Assembly (NCBI RefSeq): GCF_000264995.1
Contig: NW_006767447.1
Span: 685,273 to 749,272, forward strand
Direction: 5' to 3'
From: Punctularia strigosozonata HHB-11173 SS5
Lineage: Eukaryota; Basidiomycota; Agaricomycetes; Corticiales; Punctulariaceae
DNA: 64,000 nt
Positions within the stretch are counted from its first letter, which is position 1, and each line of letters starts with the position of its first letter. The position numbers and the translations under genes were made by a program. The notes under the pieces were generated by a model. It worked only from the letters and a program-made list of their open reading frames with translations. It did not search any database and was not told where the DNA came from. This document shows positions 47,818 to 59,078 of this stretch, in pieces.

Positions 47818-48912
47818 TCATACCTCTACTGCCCTGGCCTTGGATATCGATGAGGGCGGCGTGCGAGAACGAAGGACGGGGGAAAGCAGCAGCAGCGTTG
47901 CCGGCCGAGCGGGAGTAGGGGATCGGACGCCGTTCCAGTCGTTGAGGATGCGCTCGACATGCGTTCTGGCGAACGCCGCTTGCGCGTCCATGACGAGGTG
48001 ATGTTCCACACCAAAGACGGTTTTCGTGGGGTGCGCCGAGCTTGCGGGTCTGTCGTCTGAACTACCTATGTCCCAGGTTTCCACGTACGGCGCCGCATGG
48101 CCCGCTTTTGCCCGTTTCTGTATGTTGAGCCCGCGGCGGCGAGGACAGGACTTCTTCAAGACCCACGTAACGGCAGGACCGGGTCGGTGGGAGGATAGAC
48201 AGAGAGGGACGAGGCGCGTGACAGAGTCGTCTGTGTCGCGGATCTGTACGCTGTTGCCCATGAGGTGAAGTCTCTCTAGCAAGGGTGTCTTGAAGACCGG
48301 GAGGAAATGGTCCGAAGAGGGCGAACTCGTGAACGATGCTGCCGTCGAGAGGCAGAGCGTGAAGGACGACAGCTGGAAGGTCGGGTGTGAAAGAAGCCCT
48401 TCCATGGCCTTGAAGCGATGACGGAGTTAGTAGAAGTTATGGGAGTCATACCGGTCTTCCGTGGAATTCTGGAGTGAACGGGAAGGGGCCAGGCTGCTCC
48501 CAAGACGCGGCTGTATCTTGTCCTTCGAGTGGTCACAAACCAGCAGACGGCCGACGCAGATCGGCTGGATGAGGCCATCTCTGTCGAAGGCCTTGCGGGC
48601 ATGCTCCAAGAACGTCCCCAGAGAGTCCGTTCCGAAGATCGCCACGCGCGTATAGCGATGTGGTATGGTGCAGTCGCGAATGCGATTCGAGACACGCAAG
48701 AGGGCCGGTGCGGCGCTGTAGCTTGATTTGCAGGCAAAGCCGCAGATAGCCGAGAGTAGCGTTGGAGGTAGCTTGTCCATGTCAGTGTTATGCTCGAAGC
48801 GGGCGTTGAAGTGGTGAATGAGACTTAGCGTTGAGAGAATTCCGAAGTCAGTTCGCGTTGACGACGACGTGACTTGCGACGTGGACACGTGGATGCGCTC
48901 TTGGTTCGACAT
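47818..48912 (-). pseudogene. Decayed tandem copy of the 48995-50290 family
   Basis: The N-terminus (DKLPPTLLSAICGFACKSS, then APALLRVSNRIRDCTIPHRY) and a later segment (LLERLHLMGNSVQIRD) align with the intact gene upstream. About 45 residues in between are missing. The two parts are separated by a GTATGA...TACTAAC...CAAG sequence that looks like an intron but does not join the matching frames. The C-terminus keeps ERILNDWNG, like ERILDEWLG in the intact copy. Probably a degraded duplicate. A working short form with different splicing cannot be excluded. Confidence 0.6.
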
Positions 48913-48994
48913 TTGACGTGCGTTGGAGGTAACTAGTGAAGGGAGAGCGCTCGTCGTACTGCATGTCCCGCATGCTGCACTCCTGCGAAACAAC

Positions 48995-50290
48995 TCAACT
49001 ACGCTGACGTCCATGTTCCACAGAAAGGCATGGCCCATCGTCATTCAGAACTTCTAAATCAGTTACAGCCTGCCTAATGAATGCCCACGACCGTCGCACT
49101 GCTTTAGCGCCCGAGAGCCTATATTTGGTCTGCTTCTGAGTCAGTGCTTGCTTCACGGAATCTTTAGCCAGGGCCGGGACGGCATGCATCTCCTCCGTCA
49201 CAAAAACCAAGTCCGGATCCAAGTCGAGCTGAGTCTTCTGGTCCACTAGAACCTTCGTCGACGCCAGGCATGCTACAGGCATCGGATTCATGTCGGACTG
49301 TGGTTTCTCCTCCACTGGAACATCCATCAACACCAGGCTTGCTACGGGCGGGGAGGCGGGCGACACAGCAGTAGTCACTGGAGACCGTGGACCAAGCCAT
49401 TCGTCGAGGATCCGCTCCAGATGAGTCTCCAAGGTATATTCGGTCGTCCGCAACACCAGGCGCCTATCGCTGTCGCGGGTTTCCTGCGCGATACCCTTGA
49501 TCATCCACTCTGCGTGGTTCAGGCGCACGCCAGAGACGTCCGAAGTTTCTAGTTCGAGGTGAACCTCTTTCAGGTCTTTCGGCACCTTGACGGAGCCCCG
49601 GTTCCAAGGCGAGTTCGTATCGAGACACAAGAGATGAGCTAGATCTGCAGCAAGGTCGGTTTCAAGTCGCTGTGCAGACAGGCGAAGAGACTTGAGGAAG
49701 GGCATCTGCATTGCGAATTCTCTGAGATCGAGACTATTGCCGACGAGATGGAGCGTTTCCAGGCTCGGCACCGCGAGCATGGGCCGGATCTGGTCCAAGG
49801 ACCACGCGGATTCCGAATGATAAAGCGTCAAGGAAGAGAGTCGGGGCATATATCTGAGTCCCCGGTCGAGGCACTGATATCGAAGGTCTTCATCTTCACA
49901 GTCAAAGTCGTCCTGAAGAACGAGGCAGAACTCCCGGGCGTCTTGGAGGTGTCGGCACAAGGAAAGGAACGCGTATGAGAAGTCCCATTCCTCGTCCGGG
50001 CTGGATTCGGTTGCAAGGGAGGGTCCGGAGCCGCGAGAGCTGTTCTTCGGGCGATCGCTCACCAAAACTCGGTTGACGGGCACCTTCTCGCCCGGAATGG
50101 CTTCGCGGATATGCAGGAGGAACTTGAGCACTGACTGGCGACCCAGTAGTGCCAACGACAGGTAGCGGTAAGGCAGGGCGGACTCGCGGACGTGCTTGGA
50201 AACGCGCAAGAGGGACGGCGCGGCGTTGGCACTCGACTCGCAAGCAAAACGACAGACGAGCCTCGTCAGCGACGCAGGTAGTTTGTCCAT
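48995..50290 (-). CDS. F-box-like / leucine-rich protein of unknown role
   Basis: A single exon of about 431 residues from the ATG at 50290; the same frame continues upstream without another ATG. The N-terminus (DKLPASLTRLVCRFACESS, then APSLLRVSKHVRESALPYRY) resembles the F-box-like start of many Agaricomycete proteins. Leucine-rich segments follow: RYMPRLSSLTLYHSESAW and PSLETLHLVGNSLDLRE. No catalytic motif is seen. The next locus on the same strand (47818-48912) is a decayed duplicate. I infer a scaffold or SCF-adaptor role only from architecture. Confidence 0.65.
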   Translation of the reverse strand: MDKLPASLTRLVCRFACESSANAAPSLLRVSKHVRESALPYRYLSLALLGRQSVLKFLLHIREAIPGEKVPVNRVLVSDRPKNSSRGSGPSLATESSPDEEWDFSYAFLSLCRHLQDAREFCLVLQDDFDCEDEDLRYQCLDRGLRYMPRLSSLTLYHSESAWSLDQIRPMLAVPSLETLHLVGNSLDLREFAMQMPFLKSLRLSAQRLETDLAADLAHLLCLDTNSPWNRGSVKVPKDLKEVHLELETSDVSGVRLNHAEWMIKGIAQETRDSDRRLVLRTTEYTLETHLERILDEWLGPRSPVTTAVSPASPPVASLVLMDVPVEEKPQSDMNPMPVACLASTKVLVDQKTQLDLDPDLVFVTEEMHAVPALAKDSVKQALTQKQTKYRLSGAKAVRRSWAFIRQAVTDLEVLNDDGPCLSVEHGRQRS

Positions 50291-50754
50291 GTTCGGATGT
50301 TTGTAGAGTAAGGTCCAAAGAGCAGACTGGAGGAGCGGATGAGTTGTTGGATAGTTTGTGTCCTCGGGCAAGGTCTTGAGGGTTGTCGGCGGTACAGGTT
50401 AACGTCGTGCCAGCGTGCAAGGCGGTGTCAACGCAGGTTTAGGGTGGGTCTGAACGCGACTACAGATATGTAAATGCCGAGGACGACGCAGAGGCCATCA
50501 AGATACTTAAACAAATCATGAGCTACCGTCCGCTCCGGCGTGTCTATCTTGCCGAAGAGTTGTGACACGTAGAGGATATCCTTGTTAGAGAGAAGATGGA
50601 AAACATGATTACCTGGGGTATTGATGATTGCGGCGAGAAGCTTGAATACGACGCAACCAGTACTACATGAACTAATCCATTGAAGTGATACACCTCCGCA
50701 TATACGATGCCATGTCCGAGACCACGATACGATGGCCCGCCCTCTCCTCGACTT
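50291..50754. other. Intergenic region
   Basis: Between two minus-strand genes. In-frame sequence upstream of the ATG at 50290 is open to about 50371. No other signal. Confidence 0.4.
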
Positions 50755-51343
50755 CTACATACCGGGCATCGTCTCAAACTGCACGGCACCATCCACGCAA
50801 CTCGTGAGCCATCCCACCTTATCCTTGACAAAGAACTCCCGCTTTGGCTTCAGCTTAGTCTCATGCAGCGAGAAATCGTCTACGGTGCCGACGCGGAGGA
50901 TGCTCTTTCCCGGGAACGCCTCGCCGACGCGGTACATGAGCGTGCCGCACGTCTTGCAAAAGTAGTTGGTCATCTTCGTCCCGCGTTTGATCGTCTTGCT
51001 CTGGCCCCAGCTCGAGAGGTTTTCGCGCCCGCGAAGATGCTTCAAGTACGCGTCGTCGATGGTGAAGTTGGTTGCGAACATAGACGCGGTGATCTTCCGG
51101 CAATCGGTGCAGTGGCAGACGAAGGTGCCGACCAAGCCTGGACCGGAAGTAGGCTGAGATGCTAGTGTGTCAGACCGGACTTGTAGCGCTGAATAATCTA
51201 GGGGAAACGTTACTTACGAACGCGAGCTGTACGGCGCCGCAGAAACAGGTCGCGGTCGCCTCATCGTCGTTCGACCAGCCATCGGAGGCGACACCCGCAA
51301 GAGGAAAGTATGGTTCGGTTTTGTCAGCGGTTGCCGATGCCAT
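50755..51343 (-). CDS. GFA/CENP-V-type zinc protein, copy 1
   Basis: About 174 residues in two exons (51218-51343, 50755-51153). Zinc-ligand cysteines of the GFA (glutathione-dependent formaldehyde-activating) fold: TCFCGAVQL (Cys33, Cys35), CHCTDCRK (Cys55, 57, 60) and YFCKTCGTLMYRVG (Cys108, 111). The last part, ILRVGTVDDFSLHETKLKP, is typical of the fungal branch. Bacterial Gfa binds the S-hydroxymethylglutathione adduct; most fungal members have no tested activity. Two further copies lie at 54317 and 55356. All three have the same intron position after GAVQLAF. Confidence 0.9.
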
Positions 51344-52152
51344 CAGGATGTAGCCGAGCGCTGCAAGGCGTTAGATGCAGGGATGGGTTCTGGATGAGCG
51401 ACGTGACGTACGCTTGGGTATTAAACAGGTCTGGTCCCTGCTCTTGATGCCAGTGACATGCTTTTGTACCGGCCCGAGGGGCCCTACCATATACAATCAC
51501 CTGCGCGGAATCGGCGTGAGGCACGCTTTGTCACATTTGGAGTTCGACGCTCGAACTGCGCAATGGCAGCTTGGTGGACTTGAACTGAGTCATACTCGAG
51601 CTTTCGGCGTCGTAGTTTAGTCATCGTACTTGGGATGACTGTCAGCTATATGGGGTATATCTGGGAAGGAAGTTGATCGAGCAGGAAGTCCATCTGCCCC
51701 GAATATGACAAAGTGCATATATTTGTAGGTGACCCTATTCAACCGTCGGCGGAAATTCCGAGTGGCAAGTATACAGAGGTTGTGAGAAGACAGGAAAATC
51801 ATTGGCAAGGCGGTGGCCTCGGTGGTAATAGTTTAGGGCGGGCTCGTGGCTGCGCAGCGCGGCTTGTCCCGCTCCTGTCCTTCAAGTTTCTTTGCGCGCC
51901 TAGCTTGGTGTCTCAAAAACTTCGGCGAGTCCAACGTCGCCCGAAGCTCATACCGAGGTAGGATCTATAGCTTCTCCCTGATTTCGCACTAAATTTCCGT
52001 ACAGTAGCAGCACCCATCGGGCTCTCAAGAAAATCCTATACATGATGCCTCATTGTCAGTCATGTTCATGCTACAGTAGTACGGGCGCGGGTGTTCCTGG
52101 CTCAGTGTGTGGCGTAGACGTCACAATGCGCTGCCTAGACAATCGCATCTAG
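51344..52152. other. Intergenic region and possible 5' exon of the F-box gene
   Basis: Contains the GFA promoter. The F-box gene that follows may have one more upstream exon here; I could not place it. Confidence 0.4.
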
Positions 52153-53864
52153 GTCCTTGTTGCTCAGCTATGTGATCTTCGACGCCAGAAGAATCTCCTG
52201 GTTCCCGTCAACCGCATGCCCCCGGAAGTCCTCCAGCACGTCTTTTTCTTGTACAAAGACGCCTCGAGCGAACACGATTGGGAATGGATCAGGATATCTC
52301 AAATTTGCGGCCACTGGCGCGACGTTGCGCTATCGAGCGCCACACTATGGAACACCCCGAACTTGCGCTTTCCGGAGTTGGCGCTGGAGATGTTACGGCG
52401 GGCTCGTAGGGCTCCGCTTCATGTCATGTATCTGGCTCGACCCTGGATTTCAGGTAATGATACCTTCGACACCGAATCACATGAAGGTGAAGATCTCGGG
52501 GATGGAGAAAGAATTCTAGGCAGAAAAGCCCAACGCAATCCCCTCACGCTGCTTTCGTTAGATGCGGCAGCTCATATCATCGAACTGGATATCGCGGCCG
52601 ACGGTCCTACCATTATCTCTACACTCCAATCACATCCTGGCCAGTTAACTAGGTTGCGTGACTTCTCGGTGGAGAATACCACGGAAATCGACCTGTATCC
52701 AAGCTTCGCTTTCATGGCAGATCAGTACCCCAGTCTCGAGCGCCTCAACCTGTATCAGTGCTACCCGCCTTGGACATCCAATCTCTTGTTAACGCCGGCT
52801 CGCTTGCGAAGGCTCGATATCCACACGGAAATCAGACGGCAACCGCACGCGGATTCGTTTGACGATGTGTTGACATTCCTGAAGCTTCAGCCAAACTTGG
52901 AATCCATCTATCTGGCAGCCGCTCTCCCCCTTCTCAACGATACGAATCAGGACAAGGTCCCGATCAAGGTCCATCTCCCTCACCTTAAACAGCTTGATCT
53001 TGAAGATACGCTTGCCGAGGTACAATACTTCTTCTCGTGTCTCCGGATCTTCGCGGACTGTCGCGTGAAGGCGGAGGTACATCAGGAAAAATCTGACTAT
53101 CGAAAGAGTCACTTATTGGGTACCGAAACCCTCTAAAGCTACTAAATGAGCACGTTTTAGTACGTTTTAGGAGGTTTTGAGCAAATCCGGTTTTTCCTGA
53201 TGTAACGGATGGGTTCGTCGACGGATTACCATCGTCCGCGTTGTTGGCATTCACAAGAGCCATATTGGCGCATGCAGGTCGATGCAAACCGCCGAAACTC
53301 ACACTCAGTAACCTGTACGGCGCTCGTATCACATGCTGCATTCAGGACGATGGTCTCCTTGGGCAGGAGGACTTTGATGTGACATGGCAACAGGCGTGTT
53401 ATTCGGAGAACGGCTTGGAGGCGGAAAAGCGCATGTTTCAACAAGGCACCAATATTTTCGACGCGGTCCACCCATCGAAACTCGCAGTTCGCGTGCATTC
53501 ATCGCACCAACTCACTCAGGAAGACTGGTGTTCCCTCCTCAGGGGAATGTCCGGGCTACACACAGTGCACATCGATAACGCGATCCCACTATCTTTCTTC
53601 CGGGCGTTGAACGAGTTTTCGGAAGACCAATCACCGTTGCTTCCAAAGCTGCACACACTCATTTTCGGCTATGGCTCGAATATAGAGGACACGAACGATG
53701 TCCTCGCCGCTCTCGAGGCAAGCATGCGTACCCGCAACCTCCAACGAATTTACCTTTCGGGACGGATGAAACCGTGTATTGAGAGTCTGGTCAACACGCA
53801 TTTGGGAAGTGCAGCAGACGCGGTTATATGGGGCGTTGACGATTGCGGCAGGCAATTGGTCTGA
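52153..53864 (+). CDS. F-box / leucine-rich protein
   Basis: Two exons, from 52153 to 53119 and from 53182 to 53864, joined in phase 1 across a GTACCG donor and a CTACTAAA branch-like sequence. From the first ATG (52216) the product is 528 residues. The frame is open upstream to a CTAG acceptor at 52152 and encodes LCDLRRQKNLLVPVNRMPPEV, the usual helix before an F-box, so a 5' exon is probably missing from this model. F-box: MPPEVLQHVFFLY, then ISQICGHWRDVALSSATLW. A leucine-rich region follows, with SLERLNLYQCYPPW and LRRLDIH. Likely SCF substrate adaptor; target unknown. It sits between GFA copies 1 and 2. Confidence 0.8.
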
Positions 53865-54316
53865 TTAAGACCGCAGAAAAGAACCACCGATTATACGACA
53901 CCTCACCTCATCCCTTCGGAGTTAGATCAAATCTTGTCAATCGTAGAACGGCGGTGATTTCTCACTATCTGCTAAGAATACTAGGGCATACCCGAAACTG
54001 GGGAGGTAAACCGCACCCAGTTTAGGTTCGAATACCCACTCTGGGATCTTCGCAATGACTCGTACGGACGATAGGGCGGGCTTTGATGCATCGTTGAGAG
54101 GATATCGAGACACGATACCATAGGCAGCGAGGGCGTTCCCAGACATCCGCCCACATTGGCGTGGGGCTCCTTCGGAATGCAGTTGAGCGTCCAGCAACAA
54201 ATGTCCCAACGAGTGTGCACCCATGGGCAACAACCGAGAGATGCAGGAGAATGCGACATTATCAAAGTGCAGAATATGGCGAAAAGGCCCATACAACTGC
54301 TACTATTCACGTCAAC
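53865..54316. other. Convergent intergenic region
   Basis: A minus-strand frame (53937-54296) has no recognisable domain. No gene is supported. Confidence 0.4.
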
Positions 54317-54901
54317 CTACACTCCCGGCATCGTATCACACTGAGCAGCTCCGTCCACGCAGCTCGTGATCCACCCCACCCTATACTTGACGAACATCTC
54401 CCACCTCGGCCTCAGCACGGTCTCGTGTAGCGAGAAATCGTCCACAGTGCCGATCGTGAGCATGCTCTTTCCCGGGAAGGCCTCACCAACGCGGTACATG
54501 AGCGTGCCGCACGTCTTGCAGAAGAAGTTTGTCATCTTCACCCCGCGCTTGGTGGTCGCGCTCTGGCTCCAGCTCGAGAGATTTTCTCGCCCGCGGAGGT
54601 GCTTCAGGTACGCATCATCGACCGTGAAGATCGATCCGAACATGGACGCGGTAGTCTTCCGGCAGTCAGGGCAGTGGCAGAGGAAGCTGTTCACCAAGCC
54701 TGGACCGGAAATGGGCTGCATGAACAGGCAGAGTGAGAACACTGCTTGCGCGACCACGATGAACGGGGAGCGTACAAATGCGAGCTGCACGGCGCCGCAG
54801 AAGCAGGTTGCGGTCGCCTTGTCGTCGTTTGACCAGCCGTCGGTGGCAACGCCGGCGCGCGGAAAGTAGGGCTGGGTTTTATCGGTGGTAGAGGATGTCA
54901 T
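54317..54901 (-). CDS. GFA/CENP-V-type zinc protein, copy 2
   Basis: About 174 residues in two exons (54776-54901, 54317-54715). Ligand cysteines as in copy 1: TCFCGAVQL, CHCPDCRK and FFCKTCGTLMYRVG. It is more divergent than the other two (TTASMFGSIF, SATTKRGVKM). The intron follows GAVQLAF in phase 0, as in its sisters; the intron is open in frame, so unspliced product would carry about 20 extra residues. The promoter contains a 24-bp element shared with the hydrophobin at 24295, at the same distance. Confidence 0.9.
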   Translation of the reverse strand: MTSSTTDKTQPYFPRAGVATDGWSNDDKATATCFCGAVQLAFVRSPFIVVAQAVFSLCLFMQPISGPGLVNSFLCHCPDCRKTTASMFGSIFTVDDAYLKHLRGRENLSSWSQSATTKRGVKMTNFFCKTCGTLMYRVGEAFPGKSMLTIGTVDDFSLHETVLRPRWEMFVKYRVGWITSCVDGAAQCDTMPGV

Positions 54902-55088
54902 TGCGTTGTGCGGTCGCGCTGGCTATGAGATCGTGAAGGGTAGTGGCATTTTATGTAGTGTCCAGAGAGCCCAGCAGGGTACAGCTTGCACACGATGCGT
55001 CATTCGTGTGGTCGTGTCCGCCCGCCGTCGGCGGGTCAACGGAACGGAGGACGGATTGCTGCAAGGCCCCCCGTCCCGTTTTCTCCCT

Positions 55089-55112
55089 GATCATACACAG
55101 TCAGTTGTAATG
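55089..55112 (-). promoter_or_regulatory. 24-bp element shared with a hydrophobin promoter
   Basis: Matches 24483-24506 at 23 of 24 positions, same orientation and same distance (188-211 bp) from a minus-strand ATG. Confidence 0.5.
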
Positions 55113-55355
55113 GAGCACCAGGAACAAGCCGGTAACATCGGGACATCGGGTGACTCGATATCGAGATGGCGGCGCCGGAGCCTGTCAAATGGGTTACTCA
55201 TACGGCCTGAATAGGGAAACGACAAAGCGAAGGCTCATGGTATCTGCACGTCCGTTTTCGATTCAATTGAGATCGCATTTGATTCATACGCGGATCAGCG
55301 CTCGTCTCCATTGCGCAGGTGAAGCAAACGTTTGACTCTGCATCCGACCGCCCAC

Positions 55356-55939
55356 CTACGGGAAGCCGATGAACTGATCCGCGCCCTCGACGGAGCTCGT
55401 CACCCATCCAATCCGGTTCTCCACGAAGTGCTCCGTCTGCGGCTTGAGCTTGGTCTCGTGCAACGTAAAGTCGTCAACGGTGCCGATGCGGAGGATACTC
55501 TTGCCCGGGAAATGCTCGCCGACGCGGTACATGAGCGTGCCGCACGTCTTGCAAAAGTAGTTGGTCATCTTCGTCCCGCGCTTGATGGTCGTGCTCTGGC
55601 CCCAGCTCGAAAGGTTCTCGCGCCCGCGAAGGTGCTTGAGGTAGGCGTCGTCGACGGTGAAGTTGGACGCGAACATGGACGCGGTGATTTTCCGGCAGTC
55701 GGTGCAGTGGCAGAGGAAGGTGTCGACCAAGCCTGGACCGGAAGTGGGCTGCATAGACGAAGGAGTCAGATCGACGTGCGTAACAGAAACTGCGATCGGA
55801 AATGTAAGCTCACGAATGCGAGTTGCACGGCGCCGCAGAAACAGGTCGCGGTCGCCTCGTCATCGTTCGACCAGCCATCGGTGGCAACACCGGCGAGGGG
55901 GAAGTAGGGCTTGGACTTGTCGGCGGTGGTGGAGGCCAT
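55356..55939 (-). CDS. GFA/CENP-V-type zinc protein, copy 3
   Basis: About 172 residues in two exons (55814-55939, 55356-55748). Motifs: TCFCGAVQL, CHCTDCRK, and YFCKTCGTLMYRVG. It resembles copy 1 most closely (the stretch from YLKHLRGRENLSSWGQS to KRGTKMTNYF differs by one residue). The C-terminus differs and ends GADQFIGFP. The group looks like a recent tandem amplification with an F-box gene between copies 1 and 2. Probable cytosolic zinc protein; substrate unknown. Confidence 0.9.
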
Positions 55940-56549
55940 GGATAGGAAGTCAGATGTGGTAATATGTAGAGTTGAGGACAACGTGAAGCCTTGGCAATTG
56001 TGTGCTGGCGGTGATTATAGTGCATATTCCAGCACCCTTTATATACTGGCCTCAGGCAACCCCATACACGTGCCTCGAGGGCGTCGTCGATTGGCTGTCC
56101 ACGCCTCCGCTGCGACTCATGCTGAGATACAAGCTTGGTCACCAGATGTGTCCTCCATCCCCGGATGTCGAATGTATAGAAAGCATCGACGTCTTGGATT
56201 GATAAGCACTACGTCCGTAGCGCGATTGAGGGTCCGTCGAGAAGTCGACCGTGGTATAGCGTGCCACCGAGAACCACAGACTGGCGACGATTTCATGTCC
56301 CGACGCGAGCTACGTTATTTGTTCCTGTCTGAGAAGTATTGCCAAGGATCTGTAACAGGTGAGGAGGAAAGAGCACGAGTAAACCGTCGCGTCCAATCAC
56401 CCCATCCTAGGGTTCGACACGTTCAAGTTATCAACCTCAACCTCAAGATCATCCTGCATCTGAAGCATCTTCCACAATTTGGACGATTGCATACAAAAGG
56501 TATACAAATCGTATCATCCATTTCAATCGCGCTATCACACAGGCAGACG
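55940..56549. other. Divergent promoter region between GFA copy 3 and hen1
   Basis: A TATA-like TTTATATA lies near 56038, about 100 bp upstream of the GFA ATG. No coding signal seen. Confidence 0.4.
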
Positions 56550-58475
56550 ATGGAGACAACGGAGGATCCATTCCAAGTGACCTTCTCTCCTCCCCTCTCA
56601 CAACAAAGACAGTTATGGGTCCTCGATATTCTTCGAGCCGAGCGGCCCCAGTCAGTGAGTTCGACGTGATGGGCCATGAATGTAGCATGAACAGATCATC
56701 CCATCGGATCATGACTCTGGACAGATACTTGATGTCGGATGCGGAGACGGCCGTCTGCTCGCAGCGCTCAGCGAGCCCGCATTCGCCCTGCCACCCCCAG
56801 TGGGAACCCCAGTGGGAACAGACATCCCGGAAGAATTTCTCCCAGGCCCGCACGAGTTCCGCGATATGTACCCGGACAAGGTCTTCGGCCTCGACTTGGA
56901 TGACGACGACCTATCCGTCGCGGTCGAGGTGACGAAACCTCGCCCGGGTCGCTCGGGCACAGCGAGCGATGAGCAGCTATTCGCCGACGATCGCGAAAGG
57001 CCGGATCGGGAGAGCTACTGGAAAGCGCTGATGGACGTCCCCTTTCCGCGCTGGACGGCGCTCGAGGTGCAGATCTGGAAGGGCAGCCTCGCGGACGTCA
57101 ACCGCGCGTTCGTCGGCGTCGAATGCATCGTCTCCACCGAGGTGTGCGTTCCTCCTCCACCTCGTTTGATGGCGCGGTTCTCATCGTCTTTGCCTGTGAC
57201 GTCTTGTTCGCAGAATTGAGCATCTCGCGCCGGAAGTCTTTCCGTCGTTCGCGTCCGTGCTCTTGGGCGTCTACCGCCCTCGGCTGTTCCTCATCACCAC
57301 CCCCTCGTACACGTTCAACGCGCGCTTCTCGCCCCCTGCCGGCTCTGAAGGGTATACAGGCGAGGAACGCCCCGGGACGTGGCAAGATCCGACGAACCGC
57401 ACCTCTAGGTGGTTCCGGCACCCAGACCACAAGTTCGAATGGTGAGCCTTCCGCGTTCACGCGGCCTTCCATCGATATAAATCCCACGAACGCGCGCACA
57501 GGACCATCGAAGAGTTTCACGACTATTGCACGTCGGTGGGGAATCGATTCGGGTACACCGTTCGTGGTCGTTCCTCCGTTGGTCATTCTCCGGTACGTTG
57601 ACAACGGTTTCGCACAGGTTGTGATCGGAGGTGTTGGGCGATCGGTCGAGCCTGATCCATGGGGCCGCGATAAAGCACTCGGCTTCGCCTCGCAGACGGC
57701 GCTCTTCCGACGCATCAACCCCACCGAGCAAATGTCGAATGTTCCCGACGCGATGTCCCGTTGTAGCCACAAGCTTCGAGCTACACACGTCCATGGTGCG
57801 CATCCTCGCGCAGGTTACCCGCTGCCCCTGGCGCGGATCGCGACCGTCGTCCGGGACGCGATGGAGAGCGTGGAAGAGGACAGCATGCGCATCGACGAGC
57901 TATGGCGATTCAGGCGGGTGAGCTTGGCGTGCGGCGGGTGGGTGGAGATGTTGCTGGCCGCTGTTGCAAGCTGTGGGAGGACGGAGCGAGAGTCTGAGCC
58001 ACTGGAGGAGGGACACGTGCTTACGGGCTTACAGCTGGACGTCGTGTACGTTGAGGAGGGAGCCAAGAAGAAAAAGTTGACGAGGTGGGACTGGCGGGTT
58101 CGGCTACTTGGTACGGTCCCTTGGCAGCAGCGAACGTGGATGAGCGAGCACGACCCTGACCGACCCACCGGTGAAGACGCGTCCACGAACGACATGGAGT
58201 ACAGCGACGACGACGAGGAGGAGGAGGAGGAGGATGTGCGCGAGTCTATTGGGCTACCCGTTGATGTGACTGCCGAGAATGCGAGCTGGCCTGCTATTGA
58301 AGGTGAGGCTTCTGGCGGTTGGGGCGATCACACAGGAAGTCGCGGCAGTTGGGGGGAGCCCCAAGAATCAGAGGGACGAGGAGGTAGCGGCTCTTGGGTT
58401 TTCGATGGTGGGTGGGGCGGGGAGGTTCACGACTGGGCCGCAGCACCAGCGCATCCCGTGGAGGACAGGCAGTAA
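56550..58475 (+). CDS. hen1: Small RNA 2'-O-methyltransferase Hen1
   Basis: About 555 residues in five exons (56550-56654, 56725-57143, 57214-57441, 57502-57559, 57618-58475), a multiple of three. SAM-binding motif I is ILDVGCGDGRLL (residues 36-47). The Hen1 magnesium site is complete: Glu174, Glu177 and His178 in EVIEHL, and the distal His in HPDHKFEWT (about 246). ITTPSYTFNARFSPP and DPWGRDKALGFASQTALFRR are family hallmarks. Hen1 methylates the 3' end of small RNAs and protects them; the presence of a complete enzyme implies active RNAi. After an acidic stretch (EEEEEE) the last 64 residues hold six tryptophans in Gly-rich context (GGWGD, GSWGE, GSWVF, GGWGGE, HDW), like an Argonaute-binding GW hook. 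Confidence 0.92.
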
Positions 58476-58743
58476 ACGCGTGTTGTATCGATGCGAACGG
58501 CTGGGAGGCATGACCTGATCTTGTTTCCGTGCTGAACTGAGTATGAGCTGAAATGCTTCGGGGGTGAAATGCTGAAGCGGGTGTGCATTAGAACATGTGT
58601 ACAAAGCGTCCGTGGCAGAGTAAATACGAATCTGCACCTTCGTTAACTTCCTCGGCCACGAATCAGTAGCAGATTTGACGTACCCTGATACCTCCCGGAC
58701 CATAAAACAGGCAACAGTGCCCTGACCGCGGACGTCCAAACCT
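58476..58743. other. Convergent 3' region
   Basis: Between the 3' ends of hen1 (+) and vma9 (-). Contains TTGACGTACCCTGATACC, a partial relative of the hydrophobin motif. No gene. Confidence 0.4.
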
Positions 58744-59078
58744 TCACTCCTCCCCCACCAGCGATTTCCTCGGTGCTAACGTGTCGCGAAATAAGTGGTC
58801 AAATTCCCGATGATGCTCTGCAGAAACCAGCGCGTACATATGAGCGGATGAACTTGCGCGAGATATGTGACCATCCACATGAGATAGCAACAGGCGAGCG
58901 CGAGTGAGAAGCTCGTGCGTATCAACCTGGGTCGCGCATATATGTGAGCCCGCGTGAGCAGTAACGAAGAAAGGTAGCGCTACGTCTGATTAGGGCCTTT
59001 GGGCGTGAAGATCCACGAAACAAACATAAGTCCGAGCACGATGACCAGCAGGAACCAGACTGGTAGAACGGACGACAT
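58744..59078 (-). CDS. VMA9: V-type ATPase subunit e (Vma9)
   Basis: 71 residues in three small exons (58984-59078, 58838-58926, 58744-58775), a multiple of three. Motifs: SVLPVWFLLVIVLGLMFVSW (first membrane helix), FTPKGPNQTLIRTSF, LACCYLMWMVTYLAQVHPLI (second helix), and a short PRKS tail. It matches the two-helix V0 subunit e of fungi and animals in length and sequence. The subunit lies in the membrane sector of the vacuolar proton pump and is needed for its assembly or activity. The gene is too short and too split for ordinary frame calling. The second junction is the least certain (a Ser codon forms across it). Confidence 0.9.

Noticed and set aside
48276-48737. 153-codon minus-strand frame overlapping the decayed 47818-48912 locus
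   Set aside because: It follows the intron phase but not the frame that is similar to the intact paralog; a shadow frame.
54000-54050. tRNA-like stretch containing GGTTCGAATACC
   Set aside because: No acceptor stem, anticodon arm or D-loop of correct spacing around it.
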